A stretch of 64,000 nt of DNA from CAMPJM01 sp964440915 (GCA_964440915.1 CAYTTV010000012.1:15154-79153), one strand, 5' to 3'; counted from the stretch's first letter, positions 44,570-53,450 are shown. Translations and numbers: made by a program. Notes: generated from the letters alone by a model not told the origin.

Positions 44570-46564
44570 TTAGGAAGTTTTTATTTCGGTTAATGGCGGT
44601 GCTGCTGGCAGCCCTGTCACATCTAATATCTCCTGTTCGTCCAATGTTTCCTTTTCGAGTAAGGCCAGCACCAATTTATCGAGAGCTGAACGGTGAATTT
44701 CTAACAATCGAATAGCTTCTTCATAGCTTTTATTGATAATTGCCAACACTTCTTTGTCTATCATTTCAGCAGTTTGTTCACTGAAGGGCTTTCCCCCCGT
44801 GTAGCCACTGCTGCCGGCCTGCAAATAAGGATTCTCCTTTGGCGCCAATTGGATCATTCCCAGCTTTTCGCTCATTCCCCATCGGGTCACCATGTTGCGT
44901 GCTATGTTCGTAGCCTGTTCTATGTCATTTTCTGCCCCCGTTGTTTTAGTGCCATATACCAGTTCTTCAGCTGCCCGACCTCCCATTATGCCGACCACTC
45001 TAGCCCGTAAATAAGCTTCAGGGTAGTTATACCTGTCAGTGTCGGGACGTTGGTAGGTGACGCCTAGTGCTTGTCCTCTTGGCACTATAGTAACGCGGTT
45101 CACAGGATCAGCCCCCGGAACTACGAGTCCCAATATAGCATGCCCCCCTTCATGATAAGCAATGCGTTCCTTATCTTGCTGGCTCAATAGAAGCGGTCGC
45201 TCTGGTCCTAGTACAATCTTTTCTAAGGCATCAAGAAAGTTCTTATGGGTTACATCGTCCTGACCTAAACGTGCGGCCATCAGAGCGGCTTCATTTACTA
45301 GATTTCTTAAGTCTGCCCCTGATAGACCAGGCGTGGTGGACGCAATTTCTTCTAGGCTGACATCCTCGTTTAAGGGCACCTTCCGGGTATGCACTTCAAG
45401 AATAGCAGCTCTGCCAATTCTGTCGGGTAGGTTCACTACTACACGTCGGTCGAACCGACCAGGGCGGAGAAGTGCCTTATCCAGCACATCGGGCTGATTG
45501 GTGGCCGCCAGTACGATCACGCCTTCTTGGCTGGTAAACCCATCCATTTCGGTCAGAATCTGATTGAGCGTTTGCTCCTGCTCGCTAGAGCCTCCAAAGG
45601 CTGTCTGGCCTCTAGCACGGCCAATAGAGTCGAGTTCGTCTATGAATATGATAGAAGGGGCATGTTCCCTGGCTTGTTTGAAAAGATCGCGCACTCTTGC
45701 TGCGCCTACGCCCACTACCATCTCAATAAATTCAGAAGCACTCATCGAGAAGAAGGGTACGCCTGCTTCGCCAGCAACTGCTCTTGCCAACAAAGTTTTA
45801 CCAGTACCCGGGGCTCCGACGAGCAAAACGCCTTTCGGCGCTGCACCGCCCAAGCGTGTATATTTGCTAGGGTTCTTAAGGAAATCTACAATCTCTACTA
45901 GTTCATTTTCTGCTTCATCTATCCCTGCTACATCATCAAAAGTTACCTCTCCAGCAAGGGATTTATCAAACGGCTTAACATTGCTGCGACCAAGGCCCAT
46001 AAAGCCTCCGCCCATCTTGCTCTGTCGCTTCATGCGCTGATAAAACCAAATGTATAGGCCTATGATAAGCAATGCAGGCCCAAACCGAATCAAGAAAGTC
46101 ATAAGGGGACTGGTTTCTTCATAAATAGGCTCGGCTCGGATCTCTACACCATGCTCTATAAGGAATGTTTCCAGTCCAGCATCTACAAACGATGGTAAGA
46201 TGGTTGTGAAGTTCTCTACGTCTGTGGGCCTCTCCTGAGGTTGGTTGTCCATGGGCTGGGGTATGTACCTGACAGCGGATTCGAATTTTCCCGATATCAC
46301 TTCGCCCCGTGTATAAATTGCTTCAACATTGTTTTTTGCTACTTCACTTTTGAAAAGTGTGTAGGGGATAGATTGAGGAGCTGCTGGATCTGGGAAAAGC
46401 GATCTCATCAGGAAAAAATTGAAAAATAAAATGATGCCGAATAGCAGCCAAGTTCTGGTTGGCGGCATTGCAGGGAAAAAGGGTTTTTTTTGATTGTTAC
46501 GTTTTTCAGAGGGTCGTTCTGTGGAAGGGGTGGGTGAGTCTGGACGATTATTAGGTGCGGTCAT
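44570..46564 (-). CDS. ftsH: ATP-dependent zinc metalloprotease FtsH
   Basis: 664 residues. Two membrane helices (about 38-56 and 155-175) flank a periplasmic domain; the AAA+ module has Walker A at 250-257 (GAPGTGKT) and Walker B near 305-311 (IIFIDEL), with the SRH region [21 protein letters not shown]; the protease zinc motif is HEGGH at 471-475. It degrades misfolded membrane and cytoplasmic proteins. The C-terminal half (for example [31 protein letters not shown]) reads more like proteobacterial or actinobacterial FtsH than the main Bacteroidota FtsH as I remember it, so this may be a second, acquired copy. It leads the cluster. Confidence 0.95.
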   Translation of the reverse strand: MTAPNNRPDSPTPSTERPSEKRNNQKKPFFPAMPPTRTWLLFGIILFFNFFLMRSLFPDPAAPQSIPYTLFKSEVAKNNVEAIYTRGEVISGKFESAVRYIPQPMDNQPQERPTDVENFTTILPSFVDAGLETFLIEHGVEIRAEPIYEETSPLMTFLIRFGPALLIIGLYIWFYQRMKRQSKMGGGFMGLGRSNVKPFDKSLAGEVTFDDVAGIDEAENELVEIVDFLKNPSKYTRLGGAAPKGVLLVGAPGTGKTLLARAVAGEAGVPFFSMSASEFIEMVVGVGAARVRDLFKQAREHAPSIIFIDELDSIGRARGQTAFGGSSEQEQTLNQILTEMDGFTSQEGVIVLAATNQPDVLDKALLRPGRFDRRVVVNLPDRIGRAAILEVHTRKVPLNEDVSLEEIASTTPGLSGADLRNLVNEAALMAARLGQDDVTHKNFLDALEKIVLGPERPLLLSQQDKERIAYHEGGHAILGLVVPGADPVNRVTIVPRGQALGVTYQRPDTDRYNYPEAYLRARVVGIMGGRAAEELVYGTKTTGAENDIEQATNIARNMVTRWGMSEKLGMIQLAPKENPYLQAGSSGYTGGKPFSEQTAEMIDKEVLAIINKSYEEAIRLLEIHRSALDKLVLALLEKETLDEQEILDVTGLPAAPPLTEIKTS

Positions 46565-46708
46565 AGATAATAACGATGATTATTAAATAAGGACAATTCG
46601 TCCTCTTAATAATGTTATACGATAAAGCCCTAGATAAGTTAAAATAGAGGAAAATCCAGATATTATTATAATCGCCAAGCACCTAAAAGCATACGGCTAA
46701 GGTTATAT

Positions 46709-47374
46709 TCATACCTTACCTTTCAAAAACGACACGATCACTGCCAAGCCTTTGTCGAAATTTTGGTTGTTATTGATTATAATATCTGCTTCTTTTTTAC
46801 AAGGCTTTATGTATTTCTCATATGTGGGGGACACATGCTTCTCGTAACGGTATAATACATCATCTAAATCATAACCACGTTCTCTATTGTCTCGCACTAT
46901 TCGCCGTTTCAGCTTTACCTCCTCGTCGGCATCAATAAAAATTTTAAGGTCTATAAGCGGCAAAAGCGCTTTGTCATAAAATGCAAAGATCCCTTCCAAA
47001 ATGATAATGGGGGTAGGCAGGAAAGTAAGCATCCGGGGAGTCGTTTTCGGATTGTTAAAAGTGTATTCTGTTTTTTGAACAGCCTGGCCAGATCTTAAGG
47101 TAAGGATATCCTTCAGGTAAGCTTCAAAATCTATGGAAGAGGGGGTATCGAAATTAGTAACGCCATTTTCATCTTGAGGTTGGAGTGCCAATGGCTTATA
47201 GTAGTTGTCTTGGGAGGCGAGGCAAATTTGATCATCACCAAAAGTATTCATAAGCCGCTCAATGAAATAGGTTTTGCCAGAACCGCTACCCCCGGTGACG
47301 CCCACAATATAAGGGACCGGTTGAGATGACAAGTTATGGCTGTCCAAATTATCATCAGGATTCATTCCTTTCAC
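46709..47374 (-). CDS. udk: Uridine kinase
   Basis: 221 residues. It phosphorylates uridine and cytidine in pyrimidine salvage. The P-loop is GVTGGSGSGKTYF, followed by the substrate-binding stretch ASQDNYYKPL and NFDTPSSIDFEAY, and IILEGIFAFYD. The ATG at 47374 overlaps the rdgB stop by 4 bases (ATGA type), indicating translational coupling; a second Met at 47365 is possible. Confidence 0.94.
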   Translation of the reverse strand: MKGMNPDDNLDSHNLSSQPVPYIVGVTGGSGSGKTYFIERLMNTFGDDQICLASQDNYYKPLALQPQDENGVTNFDTPSSIDFEAYLKDILTLRSGQAVQKTEYTFNNPKTTPRMLTFLPTPIIILEGIFAFYDKALLPLIDLKIFIDADEEVKLKRRIVRDNRERGYDLDDVLYRYEKHVSPTYEKYIKPCKKEADIIINNNQNFDKGLAVIVSFLKGKV

Positions 47375-47955
47375 GCCCCTAATCCCTCCCTCAAATATTT
47401 CACAAGCTTCTGGATAGCCAAACCCCTATGGCTTATCTTATTTTTTTCATCTTGGGTCATTTCGGCAAAGGTTTTAGTATTGCCTTCAGGAATAAAAATT
47501 GGGTCGTATCCAAACCCTTCATTCCCATGATGATGGTCTGCGATCTTGCCTTTTACGATACCTTCAAACTGTACCTGTTTTCCCTTTAAGATAAGAGTAA
47601 TTACTGTTCGGAACTGGGCAGATCTGTCAGGTTTTCCGGCTAAGTTATTAAGCAGCAAGGCCATATTATCTTTCGTATCTTTTCCTGGCCCAGCATATCT
47701 TGCGGAATATACCCCTGGTGCCCCGTTCAAGGCAGCCACCTCCAAACCCGTGTCATCGGCAAAGCAATCGACCATAAAATGATCGTATACATAACGGGCC
47801 TTTTGCAAGGAGTTGCCTTCTAACGTATCCTGATCTTCCGGCAGTTCAATAGTACAGCCGATATCTTCAAGGCTCAGCAGTTGATAAGCATTGCCAAGCA
47901 GTGCTTCTATTTCCTTGATTTTGTGCTTATTGTTGGTGGCAAAGCAAAGTCGCAT
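47371..47955 (-). CDS. rdgB: dITP/XTP pyrophosphatase (RdgB/HAM1)
   Basis: 194 residues. It hydrolyses non-canonical purine triphosphates to keep them out of DNA. Motifs: CFATNNKHKIKEIEALL at the N-terminus, DTGLEVAALNGAPGVYSARYAG, and FGYDPIFIPEGNTKTFAEM with the closing KNKISHRGLAIQKL. It overlaps udk by 4 bp. A long inverted repeat lies about 40-80 bp upstream. Confidence 0.96.
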   Translation of the reverse strand: MRLCFATNNKHKIKEIEALLGNAYQLLSLEDIGCTIELPEDQDTLEGNSLQKARYVYDHFMVDCFADDTGLEVAALNGAPGVYSARYAGPGKDTKDNMALLLNNLAGKPDRSAQFRTVITLILKGKQVQFEGIVKGKIADHHHGNEGFGYDPIFIPEGNTKTFAEMTQDEKNKISHRGLAIQKLVKYLREGLGA

Positions 47956-47990
47956 TATCGAATAAGGTTTGATAAGGCTATAAAGATAGG

Positions 47991-48036
47991 ATTTGAGCTT
48001 TATCTCACAAACTACAATTTGGGATAAAGCTCAAAT
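47991..48036. promoter_or_regulatory. Long perfect inverted repeat between the FKBP gene and rdgB
   Basis: ATTTGAGCTTTATC (47991-48004) and GATAAAGCTCAAAT (48023-48036) are exact reverse complements, a 14-bp stem with an 18-base spacer that can pair a little further inward. It is 36 bp upstream of the rdgB start and 60 bp downstream of the FKBP stop. No T-tract follows on the minus strand, so an operator, attenuator or 3'-end hairpin are all possible. Confidence 0.45.
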
Positions 48037-48096
48037 AAAGAAAAGAGGTGCAATGAATTTTACTTTGCTAAAGGATTTCTGTTACTCCAGAATGAC

Positions 48097-49029
48097 TTAT
48101 AGAATATCCACAACTTCCACTTCAAAAACCAATGTTGAAAATGGAGGAATTGCAAAATCGGACATAAATGACGGCAAGGTGAGGACAGTTTGAGCATAAG
48201 CAAGGTCAGAAGGGACAATTAAGACCCCCTTTTCACCTTTCCTCATCAGTGCCATGCCTTCATCCCATCCTTTGATGACCTCTCCCGTGCCTAGTGTAAA
48301 CTGGAATGGCGCCTTCGAAGGATCGGAAGCGTCAAATTTTTTACCGTTAAGCAATTTGCCCGTATAATGTACTTTTAGGACGTCCCCTTTTGCAGCTCTA
48401 TCTCCTTCCCCTTCTTGGGTCTGTATGTAGCGAACACCCGACGCAAGTGATTTCACATCTTCAAATTCATTTCCTTCAATGAATGCTTCGATGACTTCAT
48501 TCTCTATAGCTTTCTGCTCTGTTGCGGTAAGAATGTCCACTACTTCTACTTCGGCTATCAAATTGGCGTAAGCAGGCAACGTATCCTTGATGGAGAGGTT
48601 ATAGTAAGCCAGATAAGAAGGGATAATAAATTGATATTTTTCACCTTCCTTCATATATCCTAGCCCAAGATCAATTCCTACCGGGCTAATGGCATTGCTG
48701 TACATTGTCCTCACGCTCGGTTGGGCGTAATGCATGGCCAACTTTGCTTGCTGTGTTTCTTCCAATACGTGGCCGTCCAGCCGGCTTACCTTGTATTTCA
48801 AAGCGACAATGTCTTTGGCAGCAAGGTCCTTCCCTGAAGGATTTGTTTGTAAAGACTTATAATAGAATCCATTAGCATCTCTTTCTAGGTCTAGTTGATG
48901 GTTGGTAATGTATTTCTTTACCAGCTCGTCGTCTGTTTTAATTTGTTTGTCAAGTTGTGACTCTACCTCCTTCATACATCCCAGCATGAAAACTGCTGCA
49001 AGCAGGAGCAGTACATTATGTAATTTCAT
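48097..49029 (-). CDS. FKBP-type peptidyl-prolyl isomerase lipoprotein
   Basis: 310 residues. A lipoprotein signal (MKLHNVLLLLAAVFMLGC, Cys18 lipidated) is followed by two FKBP-like units: a degenerate one (residues about 45-170, KVSRLDGHVLEE, YMKEGEKYQFIIPSYLAY) and a full C-terminal one (GDVLKVHYTGKLLNGKKFDAS, GWDEGMALMRKGEKGVLIVPSDLAY). It folds proline-containing proteins outside the cytoplasm. It lies in tandem with a second such lipoprotein upstream. Confidence 0.9.
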   Translation of the reverse strand: MKLHNVLLLLAAVFMLGCMKEVESQLDKQIKTDDELVKKYITNHQLDLERDANGFYYKSLQTNPSGKDLAAKDIVALKYKVSRLDGHVLEETQQAKLAMHYAQPSVRTMYSNAISPVGIDLGLGYMKEGEKYQFIIPSYLAYYNLSIKDTLPAYANLIAEVEVVDILTATEQKAIENEVIEAFIEGNEFEDVKSLASGVRYIQTQEGEGDRAAKGDVLKVHYTGKLLNGKKFDASDPSKAPFQFTLGTGEVIKGWDEGMALMRKGEKGVLIVPSDLAYAQTVLTLPSFMSDFAIPPFSTLVFEVEVVDIL

Positions 49030-49112
49030 TTAATTAAGTTTTTAAAGTTGCTTATTCTAAAGGAGACACGCCATTTGGTCAAATGGTTGTATGCCTGTCT
49101 CGCCTTTTCAAA

Positions 49113-49151
49113 GAAAAAAAAATCCGATGCTGAGAACATCGGATTTTTTTG
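49113..49151. terminator. Bidirectional-type terminator between the two FKBP genes
   Basis: AATCCGATG (49121-49129) pairs with CATCGGATT (49137-49145) around a 7-base loop; an A-run precedes and a T-run follows, so it can work on either strand. On the minus strand it ends the transcript from 51139-49164 (nrnA plus FKBP), 19 bp after the FKBP stop. Confidence 0.85.
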
Positions 49152-49163
49152 AAGCAGGTCAAG

Positions 49164-50105
49164 TTATTTATTTTTTAAGTCTAAAAGCTCTACCTCGAAA
49201 GTGATCACTTGATTGGGCTTAATATCAGCACCTGCACCTCTTTCGCCATAGGCCAATGGAGATGGCACAAATAATTTTGCTTTGGCTCCTTCTTTCAACA
49301 ATGCTACGCCTTCATCTACACCGGGTATCATCTGACCTGCGCCTAAAGTAAATTCAAGAGGTTCATAAGGATTACCTTCTTGCAAGGCACCATGAGTTTC
49401 AGCCTGCTGCCTATTGCTGGTATAGAACATCGTTCCGTCTAACGTGCTTCCAGTAAAGTCTACCACTGCTAAGTCGCCATTGGCTGCTTGAGGTCCTGTG
49501 CCTTCCTCTAAGATAATGTAGCGCAATCCAGACTCAGTCTTTTGGGCAGTAAGATTGTTCTCTTGTAGAAAGTTGTCGATCAGTTCTTCGTCCTTTTTCA
49601 ACTGCTCTTCAGCTTTCACAGCCGACTCTTGCTGTTTCTTTTCAAACTGTTGCATCTGATATGCCCTAAAATCCTCCATAGACATCACGTCTTCCAGACC
49701 GATGTTAAAGGTCATAATGCTTTTTCCATCTAGCGTGTCAGGCTTGGGTTGCATTACTGTTTTTACAAAAAAGTCTTGAGCAGTGATCAAAATCTCGACG
49801 CTGTCGCCTTTTTTCATTTTATTTAAAATCTCATAGAGGCTGCCATCGTCAGACCACAACGAGTCTACAGGCATAGGCATCGGCTCACCATGTTCTATAG
49901 AGTTGAACAAAACCGTATCCCTACCGTCTTTATACGCCATGTTCAAGAGCATCACTTGGCCAGGAGTAGGTTTTTCCCCCGTACCTTCTTTTATAAATCT
50001 ATATTTCAGCCCTGATTCTGTAGTTGTATAGTCATTGCTGTTACAGGCAGACAAAAGGCCGACGGCCAAGATGCCTACCAAAAAAAATTGTTTTATTTTA
50101 TACAT
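49164..50105 (-). CDS. FKBP-type peptidyl-prolyl isomerase lipoprotein (GldI-like context)
   Basis: 313 residues. A lipoprotein signal (MYKIKQFFLVGILAVGLLSAC, Cys21) is followed by an incomplete FKBP-like unit (about residues 30-130) and a Q/E-rich helix, then a full FKBP domain (GDLAVVDFTGSTLDGTMFYTS, GVDEGVALLKEGAKAKLFVPSPLAYGERGAG). It overlaps nrnA by 13 bp. In Flavobacteriia the gliding-motility FKBP lipoprotein GldI is, as I recall, also placed beside a DHH phosphoesterase gene, so a link to gliding or type IX secretion is possible but not proven. Confidence 0.88.
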   Translation of the reverse strand: MYKIKQFFLVGILAVGLLSACNSNDYTTTESGLKYRFIKEGTGEKPTPGQVMLLNMAYKDGRDTVLFNSIEHGEPMPMPVDSLWSDDGSLYEILNKMKKGDSVEILITAQDFFVKTVMQPKPDTLDGKSIMTFNIGLEDVMSMEDFRAYQMQQFEKKQQESAVKAEEQLKKDEELIDNFLQENNLTAQKTESGLRYIILEEGTGPQAANGDLAVVDFTGSTLDGTMFYTSNRQQAETHGALQEGNPYEPLEFTLGAGQMIPGVDEGVALLKEGAKAKLFVPSPLAYGERGAGADIKPNQVITFEVELLDLKNK

Positions 50106-51139
50106 GCTTCTTGATGTGTTTTGATTGTTATGTTTAATTGGTCCTTGTATTGTGGTAATATAGATATTAATTTCTTTACGGTGTCATCCAAAGAGAGATT
50201 AGATTTGCCTCCTGCGGCATTTCTGTGGCCACCTCCTTCAAAAAAGTCTTTGGCAATTTCATTTACAGGAAACTCCCCGATAGAGCGGAAAGAAAGCTTT
50301 ACTTCTCCATCTCGTTCTATTATGAGGGCAGCCATGACAATACCTTTTATAGACAGTGCATAATTCACGAGGCCTTCCGTATCGCCGGTCCTTGACTTAA
50401 ACTTGTTCAGGTCTTCCTCACCTATAGCAAAATAGGCAGTTTTATATTTGCTTAAGATCACCAGTTTTTCACTCAAGGCATATCCGATGAACTTGAGCCT
50501 TTCTACAGAGTTCGTATCATAGATCAGCTTAGCTACCTTCGCATTGTCTGCCCCTTTTTCAATTAATTTTGCCGTGATCTTATGGACGTTCACAGTCGTG
50601 TTGGAGTGTTTAAAGGAACCCGTGTCAGTCATGATGCCGGCGTATAGGCATTCAGCAATGTCTTTATCGATAAGATGGCTTTCGCCAAGATCCTCGATCA
50701 GCTCATATACCAGTTCTGCTGTAGCAGCGGCATCAGTACTCCAAAACTTATAATCGGCAAAGTCTTCGGGATCGAGGTGATGGTCTATCAATACCTTTAT
50801 GGCCTTTGATTTCCTCACAAGCTCGCCCAGTTCGTTTATCCTGTTCAGGCTAGAGAAATCCAAGCAGAAAATGACATCGGCCTCAGCGACAAGCTTAGCA
50901 GCTATCGCCTCATTGCCGCCTTCATTAAATATCATCACCTCCTCATTGCATTTCATCCACGACAAAAAGTCCGGATAATCCGTAGGCGTGATTACATTCA
51001 CATGATGTCCCCATTTCTTTAGGAATCCCGCCAATCCAAGCGAAGAGCCCAGCGCATCTGCATCAGGCTTGTGATGCGTGGTGATGACGATGTCTTTAGG
51101 CGAACTTAGCAGCGTTTTGAAAGCCTTTAATTGTGGCAT
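50093..51139 (-). CDS. nrnA: DHH-family phosphoesterase (NrnA-type oligoribonuclease/pAp phosphatase)
   Basis: 348 residues. The DHH domain has the metal-binding motifs VVITTHHKPDADALGSSLGL and KVLIDHHLDPED, with CLDFSSLNR, and the DHHA1 domain ends with GGGHRNAAGGKS. NrnA proteins degrade short RNA to mononucleotides and dephosphorylate pAp. It starts the unit with the overlapping FKBP gene. A 14-bp palindrome lies 16 bp upstream. Confidence 0.94.
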   Translation of the reverse strand: MPQLKAFKTLLSSPKDIVITTHHKPDADALGSSLGLAGFLKKWGHHVNVITPTDYPDFLSWMKCNEEVMIFNEGGNEAIAAKLVAEADVIFCLDFSSLNRINELGELVRKSKAIKVLIDHHLDPEDFADYKFWSTDAAATAELVYELIEDLGESHLIDKDIAECLYAGIMTDTGSFKHSNTTVNVHKITAKLIEKGADNAKVAKLIYDTNSVERLKFIGYALSEKLVILSKYKTAYFAIGEEDLNKFKSRTGDTEGLVNYALSIKGIVMAALIIERDGEVKLSFRSIGEFPVNEIAKDFFEGGGHRNAAGGKSNLSLDDTVKKLISILPQYKDQLNITIKTHQEACIK

Positions 51140-51155
51140 CTTATATATTCTAGAC

Positions 51156-51169
51156 TGTCTTTAAAGACA
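51156..51169. promoter_or_regulatory. 14-bp palindrome upstream of nrnA
   Basis: TGTCTTTAAAGACA is a perfect 14-bp palindrome, 17 bases upstream of the nrnA start codon on the minus strand. The position fits an operator or a leader hairpin without loop; one copy only. Confidence 0.28.
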
Positions 51170-51363
51170 AGTTTCTTTCAAATTAATTAGCAAAAGTGAC
51201 AATAAATAAATTAAAATCAAAAAGAGCGCGCCAACTATCCCTAGCTTGGCCTTGCCTCTTCTTGCCTCGGCCGCATCTTTATTCAGCCCACTTCTTGCAT
51301 TTACAATTAACCTCAACAGCAACTTCTGCTAAAAAATTCAAAAGCCCCTTTCATCCAATTTTT

Positions 51364-51470
51364 ATTTTGGGCGCCATTTCCCGCTATCCGCTCCTACTCC
51401 TCGGCCACTCGTACCTCGTGTCCTGTGGGGTATCCGCTACTATCGGGGGCGCAGTACCCTCAAGCCTTGT
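51364..51470. repeat. Dispersed intergenic repeat, copy C
   Basis: It shares with copy A (14943-15049) the string TTGGGCG-CATTTC, GCT-TC, ACTCC and then, about 40 bp on, GGGGTATCCG followed by ATC. It lies in the divergent gap of nrnA and the oxidoreductase gene. It also has CCGCTCCTAC at 51389-51398, the same string that closes copies A and B, but placed in the left part. Confidence 0.5.
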
Positions 51471-51577
51471 GCGTAGGATAAGCTTTTCTTTATTTTCTCA
51501 AGCAAACTTATCTCTTATTTCATGGCTCGTTAACGTCTGTTTATATAAATTTAGGCTTAATAAAAACAACTAGGCAT

Positions 51578-52516
51578 ATGAAAGCTATTGTCATCAACGC
51601 TTATGGCTCTACTGACCAATTAACTGAAGCAGAGCTGTCTATTCCATTGTTACGCCCAAATGAGGTGCTTGTAGAAACTCATGCAGCTTCTATCAATGCT
51701 GTGGATTGGAAGATCCGTGCAGGATATATGAAGGACAAGCTCGCCTATAGCTTTCCATTGATCCTTGGATTGGATATAGCGGGAACAGTTAAAAAAGTTG
51801 GCCCTGAAGTCACACGTTTCAAAGTTGGTGATGCAGTGCTTGGCAAAACAAACTTGGTAGACAATGGCTGTTACGCCGAATTTGTGGCGATACATGAGCA
51901 ACTGCTGAAGCTTAAGCCGGAAAATATAAGTTTTGAAGAGGCTGCCGCGCTCCCCTTATCGGGCATGACGGCTTGGCAGGCATTGACAGATTTTGCCGAA
52001 TTAAAAGCGGACGAAACAGTACTCATTCAGGGTGGTTCAGGTGGCGTTGGCAGCTTGGCTATCCAGTTTGCCAAGTCCATTGGAGCCCATGTGATTGCTA
52101 CAGCCAGTTCAAAAAACGAAGCGTTGGTGCGTAAGATTGGCGCCGACCGCATGATTGCCTACGACAAGGAAGATTTTGTTACAGCGATAGACCAAAAGGT
52201 CGATGTCGTGTTCGACATGATTGGTGGCGATGTTTTGGAACGAAGTTATGAGGTGCTGGCAAGAGGAGGAAGACTGGTGACTATCTGGGGGCAGCCGATC
52301 AAGGCACTAGAAGAGAAACATGGTGTTACATCCAGTTCATTCGTCACATTGGAAGGTGGAGATCATTTGGCTCAAATTGTTACACTGGCCAAAGAAGGTA
52401 AAGTTCGCCCTATTGTTGGTTCTACCATTCCAATGACTGCCAAGGATATACAAGGTGCCCATAGGCAAAGTGAAAAGGGGCATGCCCGAGGTAAAATAAT
52501 TATAGCAGTGAAATAA
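51578..52516 (+). CDS. NADP-dependent zinc-less alcohol dehydrogenase/quinone oxidoreductase
   Basis: 312 residues, an MDR-superfamily enzyme. The N-terminal GroES-like domain (PLRPNEVLVETHAASINAVDWKIRAG-type; ending LGLDIAGTVKKVG) lacks the zinc cysteines, and the Rossmann part has VLIQGGSGGVGSLAIQFAK. The family reduces quinones or activated alkenes with NADPH. The physiological substrate is unknown. It stands alone on the plus strand. Confidence 0.9.
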   Translation: MKAIVINAYGSTDQLTEAELSIPLLRPNEVLVETHAASINAVDWKIRAGYMKDKLAYSFPLILGLDIAGTVKKVGPEVTRFKVGDAVLGKTNLVDNGCYAEFVAIHEQLLKLKPENISFEEAAALPLSGMTAWQALTDFAELKADETVLIQGGSGGVGSLAIQFAKSIGAHVIATASSKNEALVRKIGADRMIAYDKEDFVTAIDQKVDVVFDMIGGDVLERSYEVLARGGRLVTIWGQPIKALEEKHGVTSSSFVTLEGGDHLAQIVTLAKEGKVRPIVGSTIPMTAKDIQGAHRQSEKGHARGKIIIAVK

Positions 52517-52565
52517 AGCATAGGCCATGGGTTTCCTCAACATGGTTCGTGCCACTGCCTACTGC

Positions 52566-52952
52566 CTATTGCCCCACCTGTTGGTCAAAAAGCCTATTCA
52601 AAGCTTCATCAGGATCTGCTGCAAGACCTAAATGTACGGGGGAGGTTTGTATGATGGTGCTCCGGGTGGCGGTAAGCCAATGAAACCGCTCACTTATGGT
52701 CATCTGGCCGATGGTACCTCCCTCAGGACCTCCTTTGCATACTAGCCCAAAAACTTGGAGGTACCTGTCTAGCGCTTCAAGGTCCAGCTCAGCGTCTAGC
52801 ATTCGAAGCTTTGCCTCATCTAAGGCATATCGTGAGCGCAAAAAACGCTTGGATTGACAGTATACGATAACCCCAACATTGAGAAATTCCCCACGTTCTA
52901 CTCGAGGTACCACCCTGACGACGGCATATTCAAATAAGTGCTTCTCTTGCAT
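52566..52952 (-). CDS. DUF3037 protein
   Basis: 128 residues from the ATG at 52952, which gives the typical start MQEKHLFEYAVVRVVPRVER and GEFLNVGVIVYCQSKRFL. DUF3037 has no established biochemical function. It overlaps the last 23 bp of the HipA-like gene, and this pair (HipA-like kinase, then DUF3037) recurs in bacterial genomes as I remember, so the two probably work together. Confidence 0.85.
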   Translation of the reverse strand: MQEKHLFEYAVVRVVPRVERGEFLNVGVIVYCQSKRFLRSRYALDEAKLRMLDAELDLEALDRYLQVFGLVCKGGPEGGTIGQMTISERFHWLTATRSTIIQTSPVHLGLAADPDEALNRLFDQQVGQ

Positions 52953-53412
52953 GTTGGGCTTCTTTGACAAATTTTTCAGATGAAGCAACTCTNNNNNNNN
53001 NNNNNNNNNNNNNNNNNNNNNNNNNNNNNNNNNNNNNNNNNNNNNNNNNNNNNNNNNNNNNNNNNNNNNNNNNNNNNNNNNNNNNNNNNNNNAGATAATG
53101 CAGGGCAAGGTTAAGACCTCCGCTAAACTTGAGGAGGTCCTGGATCTCTTCGTCACCTTCTGTTCTGGCCAAGATAGGATCCAGTTCAGCAAACACAATT
53201 TCTGGTACCTTCAGTCCTAGCAGCCTTGCGATCTCCCCAGCGAGCAGTTCGGCAATAAGGGCTTTTACCCCCTGTCCGGCACCTCTAAACTTGAGAACAT
53301 ACATAAAGTCATCGTCCGCTTCGATCAGGGCAGGCATAGAGCCACCTTCTCGCAGTGGCATGACGTACCGATGTACATTGACAGTGCGTATTTCAGGGGA
53401 TGAATGAGTCAT
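52930..53412 (-). CDS. HipA-like kinase (HipA_2 type), interrupted by an assembly gap
   Basis: The N-terminal 106 residues (53412-53093: VHRYVMPLREGGSMPALIEA, YVLKFRGAGQGVKALIAELL, EIQDLLKFSGGLNLALHY) and the last 20 (52992-52930: ASSEKFVKEAQHAREALI) are visible on either side of 100 N. The family is about 260 residues, older databases calling it aminotransferase class I and II by error. The central kinase part, with the catalytic Asp and the metal-binding loop, is missing from the assembly, roughly 130-140 residues, so the true gap is nearer 400 bp than 100. Whether the gene is intact cannot be decided. Unlike HipA of persistence modules, no HipB-like antitoxin is adjacent. Confidence 0.8.
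   Translation of the reverse strand: MTHSSPEIRTVNVHRYVMPLREGGSMPALIEADDDFMYVLKFRGAGQGVKALIAELLAGEIARLLGLKVPEIVFAELDPILARTEGDEEIQDLLKFSGGLNLALHYXXXXXXXXXXXXXXXXXXXXXXXXXXXXXXXXXXRVASSEKFVKEAQHAREALI
52993..53092. other. Scaffold gap of 100 N inside the HipA-like gene
   Basis: Exactly 100 N, a placeholder length. Unlike the gap at 21083, the flanks are not duplicated, so real sequence is missing here, estimated at about 400 bp from the family length. Confidence 0.9.
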
Positions 53413-53450
53413 ATAGTTATTTTAAGCTGGTATTATCGGCTAAGGTCAGT

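Larger units (their letters stand above)
51140..51577. other. 438-bp gene-free interval with palindrome and repeat copy C
   Basis: Divergent interval between nrnA and the oxidoreductase gene. It contains the palindrome at 51156-51169, an AT-rich part to about 51225, the G+C-rich repeat copy C (51364-51470), and AT-rich DNA with the promoter region of the oxidoreductase. The open frame at 51196-51573 has no family resemblance and overlaps the repeat, so I do not regard it as a gene. Confidence 0.6.

Noticed and set aside
51196..51573. 125-codon plus-strand frame upstream of the oxidoreductase
   Set aside because: It lies over the G+C-rich repeat copy C, has an unnatural Leu/Ser/Pro-rich composition and no recognisable domain.
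52930..53412. HipA-like gene as a frame-intact 160-residue protein spanning the gap
   Set aside because: The frame is continuous only by the nominal gap length of 100; the family length implies about 400 missing bases.
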